From assembly GCF_012317385.1 (NCBI RefSeq), contig NZ_CP051144.1, positions 1,612,001 through 1,676,000 on the forward strand: a stretch of DNA of 64,000 bases, written 5' to 3'. The notes under the pieces are model-generated. The model was given only the letters and a program-made list of their open reading frames with translations. It was not told the DNA's origin and ran no database searches. The translations under genes were made by a program, and so were the position numbers. Source of the DNA: Romboutsia sp. CE17 (GTDB taxonomy: Bacteria > Bacillota > Clostridia > Peptostreptococcales > Peptostreptococcaceae). Below are positions 44,887 through 53,096 of this stretch, in pieces (the first letter of the stretch is position 1; each line of letters starts with the position of its first letter).

Positions 44887-44927
44887 AGGCTGTCATAAGA
44901 GTAAAAATTCTTCTCTACGACATGCCT
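44887..44927 (-). terminator. Hairpin between the regulator and aldehyde dehydrogenase genes
   Basis: AGGCTGTC (44887-44894) pairs with GACATGCCT (44919-44927, one bulge), with TATTTATTTT following on the minus strand. It may be an intergenic attenuator. Confidence 0.45.
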
Positions 44928-44934
44928 TTCTATA

Positions 44935-45525
44935 TCATTTTATATTATATTTTTTTACTTTTCTATATAATGTTGCAATACCTATATCAAGAGCATCTGC
45001 TACTTTTTTCATTCCCTCTGTATTACTTCCGTATTTTTTTATAGCTTTTTCTATTGCTTCTTTTTCTAAAACATCCATAGTTTTAACTTCTTCTTTATAC
45101 ATCTCATCTAATTTAAAAGATATTAAATCAGACATACGTGATATAAATTCAGTCAAGTCTTTATTTTTAGAAATTATATTATTTTTTTGCTCTTCATTAA
45201 AAGCTGCAATACCTAAAATACCGAGTATATCTTTTCCTAATTTTACAGGAGTGCATATATCAGCTAATTCTTTACATTGCTCTCTATGACAACATATATA
45301 GCACTCTTTATTTACATCTTTATTTATTAAATAGGATTTTCCTTCACATAACACTTTATAATAAACTGTGTCTTCAGATATTTTTTCCCCTATTTTATCG
45401 TTAAATATTCCTGTTCCAGCTATTCTTACCAAATCTTTTGTAACTAAAGTTACATCTACATTTAAAACATTAGAAATATTTTCGCATATACTTTGAATAT
45501 AATTGGTTATATCATTTAAATTCAA
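44935..45525 (-). CDS. Single-domain sensory regulator with Cys cluster and Fis-type HTH
   Basis: 196 residues from the TTG 6 bases after GGGAGG; the open frame continues five codons upstream but across the ribosome site. Residues 1-140 resemble the sensory domain seen at the front of some sigma-54 activators (GTGIFNDKIGEKI, then ILGILGIAAFNEEQ). A cysteine cluster, C-x2-C-x5-C-x6-C within ECYICCHREQCKELADIC, may hold metal or an Fe-S group. The C-terminal 45 residues form a Fis-type HTH (KVADALDIGIATLYRKVKKY). The AAA+ domain that normally joins the two is absent. Probably regulates the aldehyde dehydrogenase. Confidence 0.65.
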   Translation of the reverse strand: MNLNDITNYIQSICENISNVLNVDVTLVTKDLVRIAGTGIFNDKIGEKISEDTVYYKVLCEGKSYLINKDVNKECYICCHREQCKELADICTPVKLGKDILGILGIAAFNEEQKNNIISKNKDLTEFISRMSDLISFKLDEMYKEEVKTMDVLEKEAIEKAIKKYGSNTEGMKKVADALDIGIATLYRKVKKYNIK

Positions 45526-45575
45526 ATCAATACCTCCCAATCTATTTTATCTTACTTATACTCCATATTAAGCAT

Positions 45576-47075
45576 TTATAGCTGATTTGTTTGAATATTA
45601 TCTGAATTTGGTTTGTTTTCGTTTTTCTCAGTTTCACTTGGTTTAGTTTCATCTGGTTTAATCTCTTCTGTACCAGTTGGATTTTGAGACTCAATTGGTT
45701 TAGTTTCTGTAGTATTATCTTCAGTATTTTCCTCTGTAACTTGCTCCTCTTCTTTAGTCCCTACCGCTATAACGGTTTGTTTTTTAGGATAATACGAAGT
45801 ATAAATTTTTTCTCTTTCAATTACATTTCCATTGCTATCTTTATATATTCTATATGTTGATACAGTGTAAGCATCTCTGCCTTTCTCTAGTACCTTCTCT
45901 TTACCTTTTTCAATTGTCGGGTCATCAACTTTTTTGACTGTAGAAGAAGATACTCCATCAACTGATGTAGATATTTCTATATTTTGCTTATCTTTAGAAC
46001 TTCCGTATATTTCAGTAACAACGGTACTTCCATAAACATAGCTTTTTAAATATATAGGCTCACTTAAATTATTTTTAAATGCAAAGTCTACTCCACTATC
46101 TGTAACAGTAGCATCTCTTCCTTTTGGAACATATGATGAAGGTATTGTATGATTCTTTAACTGGGTAATTTCTAATCCTGAATAAAGTACAGAATTATAT
46201 AAAGTAGATGATAATTGACAAACACCACCACCAACTCCATTTTGTAATTCACCTTCAACAATTACAGGGGCATTATGATATCCATTACTTGTAGTATACG
46301 GTCCAGTTACATCAACATAAGAAAATTCATCACCAGGCATCAATAGATAGTTATTCATTTTTTGTGCAGCACTTTTTATATTTGATATCCTTCCTTCTGA
46401 TGAAGCTTTAATAGTTGTTGAATATCTTCCTAGTATAGTATCAACTGTACTTAATTGTTCTTTAGTTATTGTAGGTTCTACAGTTTTAACTACTAAACTA
46501 TCTTTAAATATACCTTTTTCTATTTCTTCTGTTATCTTCTTTATACTAGCATCTATGTCTAGTTCTATTCCTTTAGATTCGTCAGTAATTGATATATTTC
46601 TTCCACTAATATTTAATGATGCATTTTTTACTTCAATATCTAACTCTTTTTTTATTTCTTCTAATTTAGACTGTAACTTTTCTTTATTATAATTTACAAC
46701 AATATCTACATTATTTTTGTTTCCAAAGTTAGTTTTTATAGTTTTTGATAAGTTATTAAATACACTATCTTTTCTATTTAAGTTATATGCATTTTCTATA
46801 GTTTTATTAAAATCATAGCTAATATCAATATCAGAAGGATTTATATCCCATTTTTTATTTTCATATGATAGTTCTATGGTTTCTAATTTCATTTTTTTTT
46901 CTAATAATTTTTCTGCTTCTTCTTTTGTTAAGTTACCTACGCATATATTTCCAATATATGTATTTTTAGCTATTTTGCTTCCTATAACCTGGCTGTAAGT
47001 TATTCCTATAAATAATACTATCGTAGCTATTATGATTCCAGATGCTATATATCCATTTTTTTTTGCTTTATGCAT
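45576..47075 (-). CDS. VanW family protein with G5 domain
   Basis: 499 residues. Membrane anchor (about 10-30), two YoaR/PG-binding-4 type domains (about 45-205), VanW core (about 225-350: NYLLMPGDEFSYVDVTGPYT, GGGVCQLSSTLYNSVLYSGL, YVPKGRDATV) and a G5 domain (about 385-440). The last 60 residues are a Thr/Glu/Pro-rich tail. Exported and anchored at the outer face of the membrane; this family is linked to cell-wall binding. AAGGAGAAA precedes the ATG. Confidence 0.92.
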   Translation of the reverse strand: MHKAKKNGYIASGIIIATIVLFIGITYSQVIGSKIAKNTYIGNICVGNLTKEEAEKLLEKKMKLETIELSYENKKWDINPSDIDISYDFNKTIENAYNLNRKDSVFNNLSKTIKTNFGNKNNVDIVVNYNKEKLQSKLEEIKKELDIEVKNASLNISGRNISITDESKGIELDIDASIKKITEEIEKGIFKDSLVVKTVEPTITKEQLSTVDTILGRYSTTIKASSEGRISNIKSAAQKMNNYLLMPGDEFSYVDVTGPYTTSNGYHNAPVIVEGELQNGVGGGVCQLSSTLYNSVLYSGLEITQLKNHTIPSSYVPKGRDATVTDSGVDFAFKNNLSEPIYLKSYVYGSTVVTEIYGSSKDKQNIEISTSVDGVSSSTVKKVDDPTIEKGKEKVLEKGRDAYTVSTYRIYKDSNGNVIEREKIYTSYYPKKQTVIAVGTKEEEQVTEENTEDNTTETKPIESQNPTGTEEIKPDETKPSETEKNENKPNSDNIQTNQL

Positions 47076-47180
47076 TGATATTTCTCCTTAAACAATATTT
47101 ATTTACATTAAATATATTTATATATCTAAACAAATTATCCTTTAAATTTACATATAAAAAATTTTTTCGTTTTTTTGATA

Positions 47181-47210
47181 ATTAAAAGCGTGCAAGTACA
47201 CGCTTTTAAT
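47181..47210 (-). terminator. Hairpin at the end of the 463-residue membrane protein gene
   Basis: ATTAAAAGCGTG pairs with CACGCTTTTAAT; the stop codon lies inside the right arm. T-rich bases are in the stem; the downstream minus strand is A-rich, so strength is uncertain. Confidence 0.55.
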
Positions 47211-48597
47211 AACTTATTATCTCATCATCACTTACTAAATAAATATTTTTAGTGTACATATCTATAAGATATAATTCTTTCTTTTTAAAGAATCCTTTAT
47301 TTACTACTGCATAGTAATATACGTTTTTATTTTTATCTATAAATTCATCAACAACGTTTTTATTTCTTGTATATCTATTAATCTCTTTTTTAGACACTAT
47401 ATTTATACTCTTAAATGACTCATCCTTTTCTTTCAATTTATTCTCTAGTGTGAAAATACATTCACCTTCACTTAATGCAAATCTAAATTCTCCATTAGAT
47501 ATAACTTTAAAGTAACCGTCACTATAAGTAGAATCATAATCTTTTGAATTAGACTTATAAGAATAAATCTTCTTAGTTTTTGAATCAACTAATACTTCAT
47601 CTATTAATTTGTCATACTTATATAGTTCTACATAATAAAATTTACTTCCATTAATCATCTGTTGGTAAGAATTTATACTAAGTCCTTCTTTATCAGTTCC
47701 CATTTTTTTCGAAATTAAATTTATAATATCATCAGTTGTCATTGAATATAAAGCTAAATTTTCCTGATATTTACTTTCTAATTCTAATAATTTGTCATCA
47801 TTTTCATAATAAGGCTTAAGATATTCTATGTATTTTATAGCCTCTTCATAATTTCCATTGTCATTAGCACTATTTGCTTGTAATATATAGTAGTCATACA
47901 TATCACTAATACATTGTTCTTTTGCTGACTTTGCTAATTTAAAATATTTCTTATCTTCTTCTAATACCTTAGAGTAGCCTTCTATGGCTTCATAATATCT
48001 TTTTACTTGTTGATTTTCTGTAGCTTCTTCATAGATTCTCCTAGATTCATTAAACTCTTTTATCTTTTGTTTATATCTATCCAATTCATCATTTATGTTA
48101 TTTAATGTAGATGCTGCAGTTAAATATGACAATGCTTTATCATATACTATATTTTCATTTAAATACATTTCTTCTACCCTTTTTGATTGTTTAACTATGC
48201 TATCTGTATTTATATTTATTTCCTCTAAAGCATTTATAGTGCTTACTAGCCCTGTATATTGTTCTTTACTAATTTCATCATTTATATATTTATCACCATA
48301 ATTTATAAGTACAGAATTTATTTTCTTAGACGCTGACCTATTAAATCTGTTCATTTTTGATTCTGAAAACTCATTTTTTAAATCTTCATAGTAGTTATAA
48401 GCTATCTGATACTTCCTAGCTTCTATATTTTTAACTAGGTGATCAACTTCTTTTCCTATACTCATTTCATCACTACTTATAAAAAATACTACTATTAATG
48501 AAATAGATGCAAGTATTAAGAATAAGAATTTCATTATATTTCCCCTATTATTGTCTATAAAATCCGTAAATTTATAAAACAATTCCTTTAACTTCAT
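47206..48597 (-). CDS. Single-pass membrane protein with TPR-like helical region
   Basis: 463 residues. Short cytoplasmic start, one membrane helix (about 23-41) and a long helical region with TPR-like pairs (YEAIEGYSKVLEEDKKYFKLAKSA, GNYEEAIKYIEYLKPYYENDDKLLELESKY). Then a beta-rich C-terminal part (about 285-463), whose first section (KFYYVELYKYDKLIDEVLVDSKTKKIYSY) recalls PepSY-like domains. Exported except for the N-terminus. No named family. It follows the PP2C gene by 170 bases. Confidence 0.65.
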   Translation of the reverse strand: MKLKELFYKFTDFIDNNRGNIMKFLFLILASISLIVVFFISSDEMSIGKEVDHLVKNIEARKYQIAYNYYEDLKNEFSESKMNRFNRSASKKINSVLINYGDKYINDEISKEQYTGLVSTINALEEININTDSIVKQSKRVEEMYLNENIVYDKALSYLTAASTLNNINDELDRYKQKIKEFNESRRIYEEATENQQVKRYYEAIEGYSKVLEEDKKYFKLAKSAKEQCISDMYDYYILQANSANDNGNYEEAIKYIEYLKPYYENDDKLLELESKYQENLALYSMTTDDIINLISKKMGTDKEGLSINSYQQMINGSKFYYVELYKYDKLIDEVLVDSKTKKIYSYKSNSKDYDSTYSDGYFKVISNGEFRFALSEGECIFTLENKLKEKDESFKSINIVSKKEINRYTRNKNVVDEFIDKNKNVYYYAVVNKGFFKKKELYLIDMYTKNIYLVSDDEIISY

Positions 48598-48767
48598 TAT
48601 TATTTCCTTCCTCTATCATAAATAATATTTATTTTACTTCTTTATATTTGCTTATTTATTATACCATATTCTTTCTATTATTTACATTTAAAAACAATAT
48701 AGTATAAGTAGATTGATAATATTATTTTATAAGACTTTTAAGGAATATAATAATATTACATTGAATT

Positions 48768-49550
48768 TTATTTATATTTAGATTTTATAAACATAATAGT
48801 AACATCATCATAAGTTTTATATTTACTTATATCTTGTAAATGCGCCTTATAATTTTTGTTTAACAAGAATTTTGAAAAAATACTTTTTTCATATTTATCT
48901 ATAGTACTATTTAGATCTATTATCATTTCTTTAAACGAATCAAAACCATCACTATATCCATCACTAAATATTATTGTATAATCATTTTTATACTCTTCAC
49001 TTACAATTTCTAAATAATATTCCATATTTTTATAAGCATCTTCTGATCCTAAAGATTTTACTAAAAATCCATTATTATTACCTAAAACCTTCATATATTC
49101 TTCATTTCTTCTTATTAGGATAGTACTATCTCCTATATTGAAATATAAACGTAATTTTTCATTTATTAATAATAAAACTAATGTTGTTGAATATTTAGAG
49201 TACTGAGTTCTAAATACTACTGGAGAATTTTTCTTATAGTGCTCATTAACTAACTCTAACCATTTATCATATATATTTTTTTGTATAGTACTTGAATCTA
49301 AATCCTCTTTTATATTATTTAAATCATAACCATGTTCTTTTATATAACTTTCTAAAACATTAATACCAGCTTTGCAGGCTAACTTTGCACCTATATGGCT
49401 ATATTCAAAAAAATCTGTACTATGTCCATCGGCTAAGGCGCATATAATTCCATTTTTCATCTTCTTATATTCACAATAATCCTGAGAAATTTTATTCTTA
49501 GCTAAATTTTTATATCCGATTATACTTTCACTAAAAACTTCAAACTCCAT
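48768..49550 (-). CDS. PP2C-type protein phosphatase
   Basis: 260 residues. PP2C metal and phosphate motifs appear in order: SQDYC, ICALADGHS, YSTTLVLLLI, FNIGDSTILI, FSDGYSDG and YDDVTIMFI. It is the short bacterial form (PP2C_2), probably dephosphorylating Ser/Thr residues. No Hanks-type kinase gene is visible in the window, so its partner must be elsewhere. AGGAGG precedes the ATG by 6 bases. Confidence 0.85.
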   Translation of the reverse strand: MEFEVFSESIIGYKNLAKNKISQDYCEYKKMKNGIICALADGHSTDFFEYSHIGAKLACKAGINVLESYIKEHGYDLNNIKEDLDSSTIQKNIYDKWLELVNEHYKKNSPVVFRTQYSKYSTTLVLLLINEKLRLYFNIGDSTILIRRNEEYMKVLGNNNGFLVKSLGSEDAYKNMEYYLEIVSEEYKNDYTIIFSDGYSDGFDSFKEMIIDLNSTIDKYEKSIFSKFLLNKNYKAHLQDISKYKTYDDVTIMFIKSKYK

Positions 49551-49629
49551 ACTAAACCTCCTAAAACAACTACTTATTACTTATTTTTTATTAATATAGT
49601 TTTAAAACTATTCCTTTTAAAGGATAATA

Positions 49630-49672
49630 AAAATGGGACTACAAATGATATTTATCATTTATAGTCCCATTT
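49630..49672 (-). terminator. Terminator of the small two-helix membrane protein gene
   Basis: A long stem built from AAATGGGACTA / TAGTCCCATTT plus an inner AAATGAT / ATCATTT; TTTTTATT follows on the minus strand. Confidence 0.8.
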
Positions 49673-49732
49673 CTACATTTAAGTTAGTTTAAATTTAATG
49701 CTATTAAATTTATATAACTCTTATTATATACC

Positions 49733-50014
49733 TTATGATACTCTTCTTCTTGATATACTTTGATTTTGCTTTTTAGTATTGACTGTCTTTTTAGCAACTC
49801 TAACCTTCTTAACTTTTCTTTTCTTAGCAAATATATAATTCATATTGCATAAAAATAAAGTTAAGAATAATGCTATACTTCCATATCCGAAAAGCATAAA
49901 ATAATATCTAAATCCTACTACTACTCTCATAAATAAGTTCGAAATAAATAGCGTAGAAGTTACAAAAAAACATATCATAGGTGACATAATAAGTATTTGT
50001 ACTAGCTTTTTCAA
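49733..50014 (-). CDS. Small membrane protein with basic tail
   Basis: 93 residues from the TTG 6 bases after AGGGGT; a GTG three codons upstream overlaps that site. Two hydrophobic segments (about 5-26 and 36-55) are followed by a strongly basic tail (KKRKVKKVRVAKK, ending SISRRRVS) that could bind nucleic acid or anionic lipid. No family recognised. Divergent from the CotE-like gene. Confidence 0.6.
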   Translation of the reverse strand: MKKLVQILIMSPMICFFVTSTLFISNLFMRVVVGFRYYFMLFGYGSIALFLTLFLCNMNYIFAKKRKVKKVRVAKKTVNTKKQNQSISRRRVS

Positions 50015-50224
50015 ATTACTCACCCCTATAACTACAATTCATAACACCTTTATACATAATTAATATACCAAATTTATCTATAAATAGCAATTATTATTAG
50101 TTTTTTATTAAGTATATTAAATTTAATATTTCCATATTGCTATATTTTTATAGCTTGTAACATTACTCCCTATAATTTAATACAATAAAATAGATTGTAT
50201 TCTATTTATTAAGGGGTGATTTAA

Positions 50225-51979
50225 ATGCCATGTCTTCCAAGTTTAGGGTCTAAAGCTCCTAATTTTGAAGCTAATACCACTTTTGGACCTATAAGGTTAT
50301 CCGATTATAGGGGAAAATGGGTTGTTTTATTTTCTCATCCTGGTGATTTTACACCAGTATGTACTACAGAGTTTATATGCTTTGCAAAATACTACGAAGA
50401 ATTTCAAAAAAGAAATACGGATTTAATAGGACTTAGTATAGATAGTAATAGCTCTCACTTAGCCTGGATTTATAATATATGTACTCTTACAGGGATAGAA
50501 ATTCCATTTCCTATTATAGCTGATTCAAATATGGAAATTTCTAAGTTATATGGAATGATTTCAGAAGAAATGAGCAGTACATCTACAGTTCGTGCTGTAT
50601 TTATAATAGATGATAAGCAAATTTTAAGAACTATACTTTACTATCCTCTTACAACAGGAAGAAATATTCCAGAGATAATAAGGGTAATTGATGCTTTACA
50701 AACAGCAGATGAGCAAAAAGTTGTTACTCCAGCGAACTGGTTACCTGGTATGCCAGTAATTTTACCTCCTCCTAAAACATGGAAAGATTTGAGAAAAAGA
50801 ATAGATAATTGTGGTAAAGAACATTCATGCTTAGATTGGTACTTGTGCTTTATGCCAGATAAAAATTCTAAAAAGATTAAATCTTCTAAGGCAATGAATC
50901 TAATGAACAGACCACCTATAAGTTCTTCTACAGATAAAATTGGTGGTAATCCTAACTGCCCAGATTTACAACCTATAGTTATGGAGTATGTACTTGGAAA
51001 TCCTAGAAACGTAGATCCTAGGTTTTTAGATGCAGTAATATATGCTTTTGTTGAAATAAACCCAGACGGAACACTGTTTGTTCCAACTCCAAAGTATTTA
51101 AATTATTTAGTATCATTAAAGAAATCTTATCCGGATCTTTTAGTAATTGCCGCTATAGGTGGATGGGGCGCTGATGGATTCTCTGATGCAGCATCTACAC
51201 CTAGGTCTAGATATGATTTTGCTAGACAAGTAAATAAGTTAATTAACACATATGGATTAGACGGAGTAGATATAGATTGGGAATATCCAGGAAGCAGTGC
51301 TGCTGGAATAAAATCTAGTCCTAATGATAGAGAAAATTTTACACTTTTATTGACAGCCATTAGAGATGTAATCGGTAATGATAAATGGCTTAGTGTAGCA
51401 GGAACTGGAGATAGCGGTTATACTAGTAGAAGTGCTGAAATAGATAAAATTGCTCCTATTATAAATTATTTTAATCTTATGAGCTACGATTTCACAGCTG
51501 GAGAAACTGGCGAAAGAGGTCAAAAACATCAAGCTAACTTATATGATTCAGATTTAAGCTTGCCTGGATACAGCGTTGATTCCATGGTTAATAATTTAAT
51601 AAATAATGGTATGCCTTCAGAAAAAATACTATTAGGTGTTCCATTCTATGGTAGACTAGGTGCAACTTTAACTGAATCTTATGATGAACTTAGAAAGAAT
51701 TATATTAATAAAGATGGCTATGAGTATAGATTCGATACTGAAGCTGGCGTTCCTTACCTAGTTAGAGAGGGAGAATACGTTATGTCAATAGAAAATGAGT
51801 TATCTATTTACTTAAAAGCTCAATATGTTCTTAATAACTGTTTAGGCGGTATTTTCGCTTGGACATCAACTTATGATCAAGCAAACATTCTTGCAAGAGC
51901 TATGTATGAGTCAATTAATAATCCTACTGAGTTTTCTATTGAACTAGAAAATATCTTTGGATCTATTCCAGGTGAATAA
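50225..51979 (+). CDS. cotE: Peroxiredoxin-chitinase fusion, CotE-like spore coat protein
   Basis: 584 residues. Residues 1-215 are a 1-Cys-type peroxiredoxin with peroxidatic C46 in GDFTPVCTTEF. A linker leads to a GH18 chitinase domain (about 250-560) whose catalytic motif D346-G-V-D349-I-D351-W-E353 is complete. The same fusion in Clostridioides difficile is the coat protein CotE, made in the mother cell and linked to mucin binding and degradation; this copy is somewhat shorter. AAGGGGTGA precedes the ATG. I could not fix a sporulation-type promoter. Single gene with its own terminator. Confidence 0.9.
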   Translation: MPCLPSLGSKAPNFEANTTFGPIRLSDYRGKWVVLFSHPGDFTPVCTTEFICFAKYYEEFQKRNTDLIGLSIDSNSSHLAWIYNICTLTGIEIPFPIIADSNMEISKLYGMISEEMSSTSTVRAVFIIDDKQILRTILYYPLTTGRNIPEIIRVIDALQTADEQKVVTPANWLPGMPVILPPPKTWKDLRKRIDNCGKEHSCLDWYLCFMPDKNSKKIKSSKAMNLMNRPPISSSTDKIGGNPNCPDLQPIVMEYVLGNPRNVDPRFLDAVIYAFVEINPDGTLFVPTPKYLNYLVSLKKSYPDLLVIAAIGGWGADGFSDAASTPRSRYDFARQVNKLINTYGLDGVDIDWEYPGSSAAGIKSSPNDRENFTLLLTAIRDVIGNDKWLSVAGTGDSGYTSRSAEIDKIAPIINYFNLMSYDFTAGETGERGQKHQANLYDSDLSLPGYSVDSMVNNLINNGMPSEKILLGVPFYGRLGATLTESYDELRKNYINKDGYEYRFDTEAGVPYLVREGEYVMSIENELSIYLKAQYVLNNCLGGIFAWTSTYDQANILARAMYESINNPTEFSIELENIFGSIPGE

Positions 51980-52002
51980 GTTTTATTTTAAATAAAAGTA
52001 AA

Positions 52003-52040
52003 AAAATAGCACTAGGGTAACTTTTTCCTAGTGCTATTTT
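52003..52040. terminator. Bidirectional terminator between cotE and the RNase H gene
   Basis: 14-bp stem AAAATAGCACTAGG / CCTAGTGCTATTTT, symmetric between convergent genes. Confidence 0.9.
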
Positions 52041-52047
52041 CATAAAA

Positions 52048-52647
52048 TCATATTCCTATAGCTTTTTTAGCTAATTTATCAGCTTCTTCGTTATATTTAT
52101 CTCCGGAATGCGCCTTTACTTTTACAAATTTTACATTTAACTTTTCTTTTACTTTATCATAAAATGCCTTATATTCTATCGTTCCAGATTTATTAGTCTT
52201 CCAAGCTCCTGTACACCATTTTTCAATTCCTTCATAATCAAAGTAAAGAATTAAATTTTCTATATTTTCTTCCAAACAATAATTCATTGCTAGTTTTGCT
52301 GCTTCTATCTCTCCTGCTACATTCCTCATTGTAACTAAAAATTCATCGTTACCTTTGATACTATATGTTTTTAGTATATTACCATCTTTTAGTATTACAA
52401 CACCTGAGCCATATTCTTTAATACAATGCTCATAACTTCCATCAACATATGCTTCTACTGTATTTCCATTATAAGCTATTTTACTTTCTTTTTTTCCGTA
52501 TATATACTCATTTGCTTCTTCTAAATTTGAAAAACTTTTATATTCAGCTCCAGAGAACCCATTAACTTGTGACTTACATTCATCCCATGTATTATATATT
52601 CCTACACACTTTCCTTTTCTTACAGCATAATATTTTTTTTTACTCAA
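52048..52647 (-). CDS. RNase H1 with viroplasmin-type N-terminal domain
   Basis: 199 residues starting at TTG, 9 bases after GGAG. Residues 1-50 are the RNA-DNA hybrid binding domain (YYAVRKGKCVGIYNTWDECKSQVNGFSGAEYKSF, positions 6-39). The RNase H core has the four carboxylates in YVDGSYE, AGEIEAAKLA, YFDYEGIEKW and NEEADKLAKKA, plus the AHSGDKYN handle region. Degrades RNA in hybrids during replication and repair. Confidence 0.93.
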   Translation of the reverse strand: MSKKKYYAVRKGKCVGIYNTWDECKSQVNGFSGAEYKSFSNLEEANEYIYGKKESKIAYNGNTVEAYVDGSYEHCIKEYGSGVVILKDGNILKTYSIKGNDEFLVTMRNVAGEIEAAKLAMNYCLEENIENLILYFDYEGIEKWCTGAWKTNKSGTIEYKAFYDKVKEKLNVKFVKVKAHSGDKYNEEADKLAKKAIGI

Positions 52648-52772
52648 ATTTAACCACTCCTACCTATAGGTTTATATTTTTTAATATACTCCGATACAAT
52701 TACTAACTATTTTAACTTAAAGTTCTTTTTTTTTAAAGTTTTATTTTAACTATTTTATATTTCTTCACTGTA

Positions 52773-52781
52773 TGATATAAT
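52773..52781 (+). promoter_or_regulatory. Extended -10 promoter for the lysine riboswitch transcript
   Basis: TGATATAAT (extended -10 form), about 30 bases before the riboswitch; no good -35 seen. Confidence 0.55.
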
Positions 52782-52811
52782 TTATATATAAAAAATAACG
52801 AATATAACTAA

Positions 52812-52976
52812 TGATAGAGGTCGCAATATTAATAAGTAATTTTGTGGAGGTAAGCACAGTGAAGCAAAATGAAAGGTAATGTTGCCGAAATATATAAGTG
52901 ACGCTTTAAGCTTATATGTTGGGGTTATGCATAATATGTATAACACTGTCACATAAATTTGTGGAGTGCTATCTTT
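52812..52976 (+). promoter_or_regulatory. Lysine riboswitch (L box)
   Basis: The closing stem GATAG / CTATC encloses the L-box core blocks in order: AGAGGTCGC, AAGTAA, TGAAAGG, TTGCCGAA, GGGGTTATG, ACTGTCAC and GGAGTGCTATC. The spacing fits the five-way junction. A terminator follows at 53017-53045, so lysine binding should end transcription before the transporter gene. Confidence 0.93.
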
Positions 52977-53016
52977 AGATTAAGTCATATACTATATTAT
53001 TAAAAATGATTAAGTC

Positions 53017-53045
53017 TAGAGTAGGATCTCCTACTCTATTTTTTT
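53017..53045 (+). terminator. Riboswitch-controlled terminator
   Basis: 9-bp stem TAGAGTAGG / CCTACTCTA with a 4-base loop and a T run, 52 bases before the transporter start codon and directly downstream of the lysine riboswitch. Confidence 0.9.
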
Positions 53046-53096
53046 ATCCCTATTTTAAATATCAGGTTATATTCAGTAAAATCAAGGAGGTCTATA

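Noticed and set aside
50100-50224. SigmaK promoter for the CotE-like gene
   Set aside because: A CATATTGCTA sequence is close to the -10 consensus but the spacing is one base off and no matching -35 was found.
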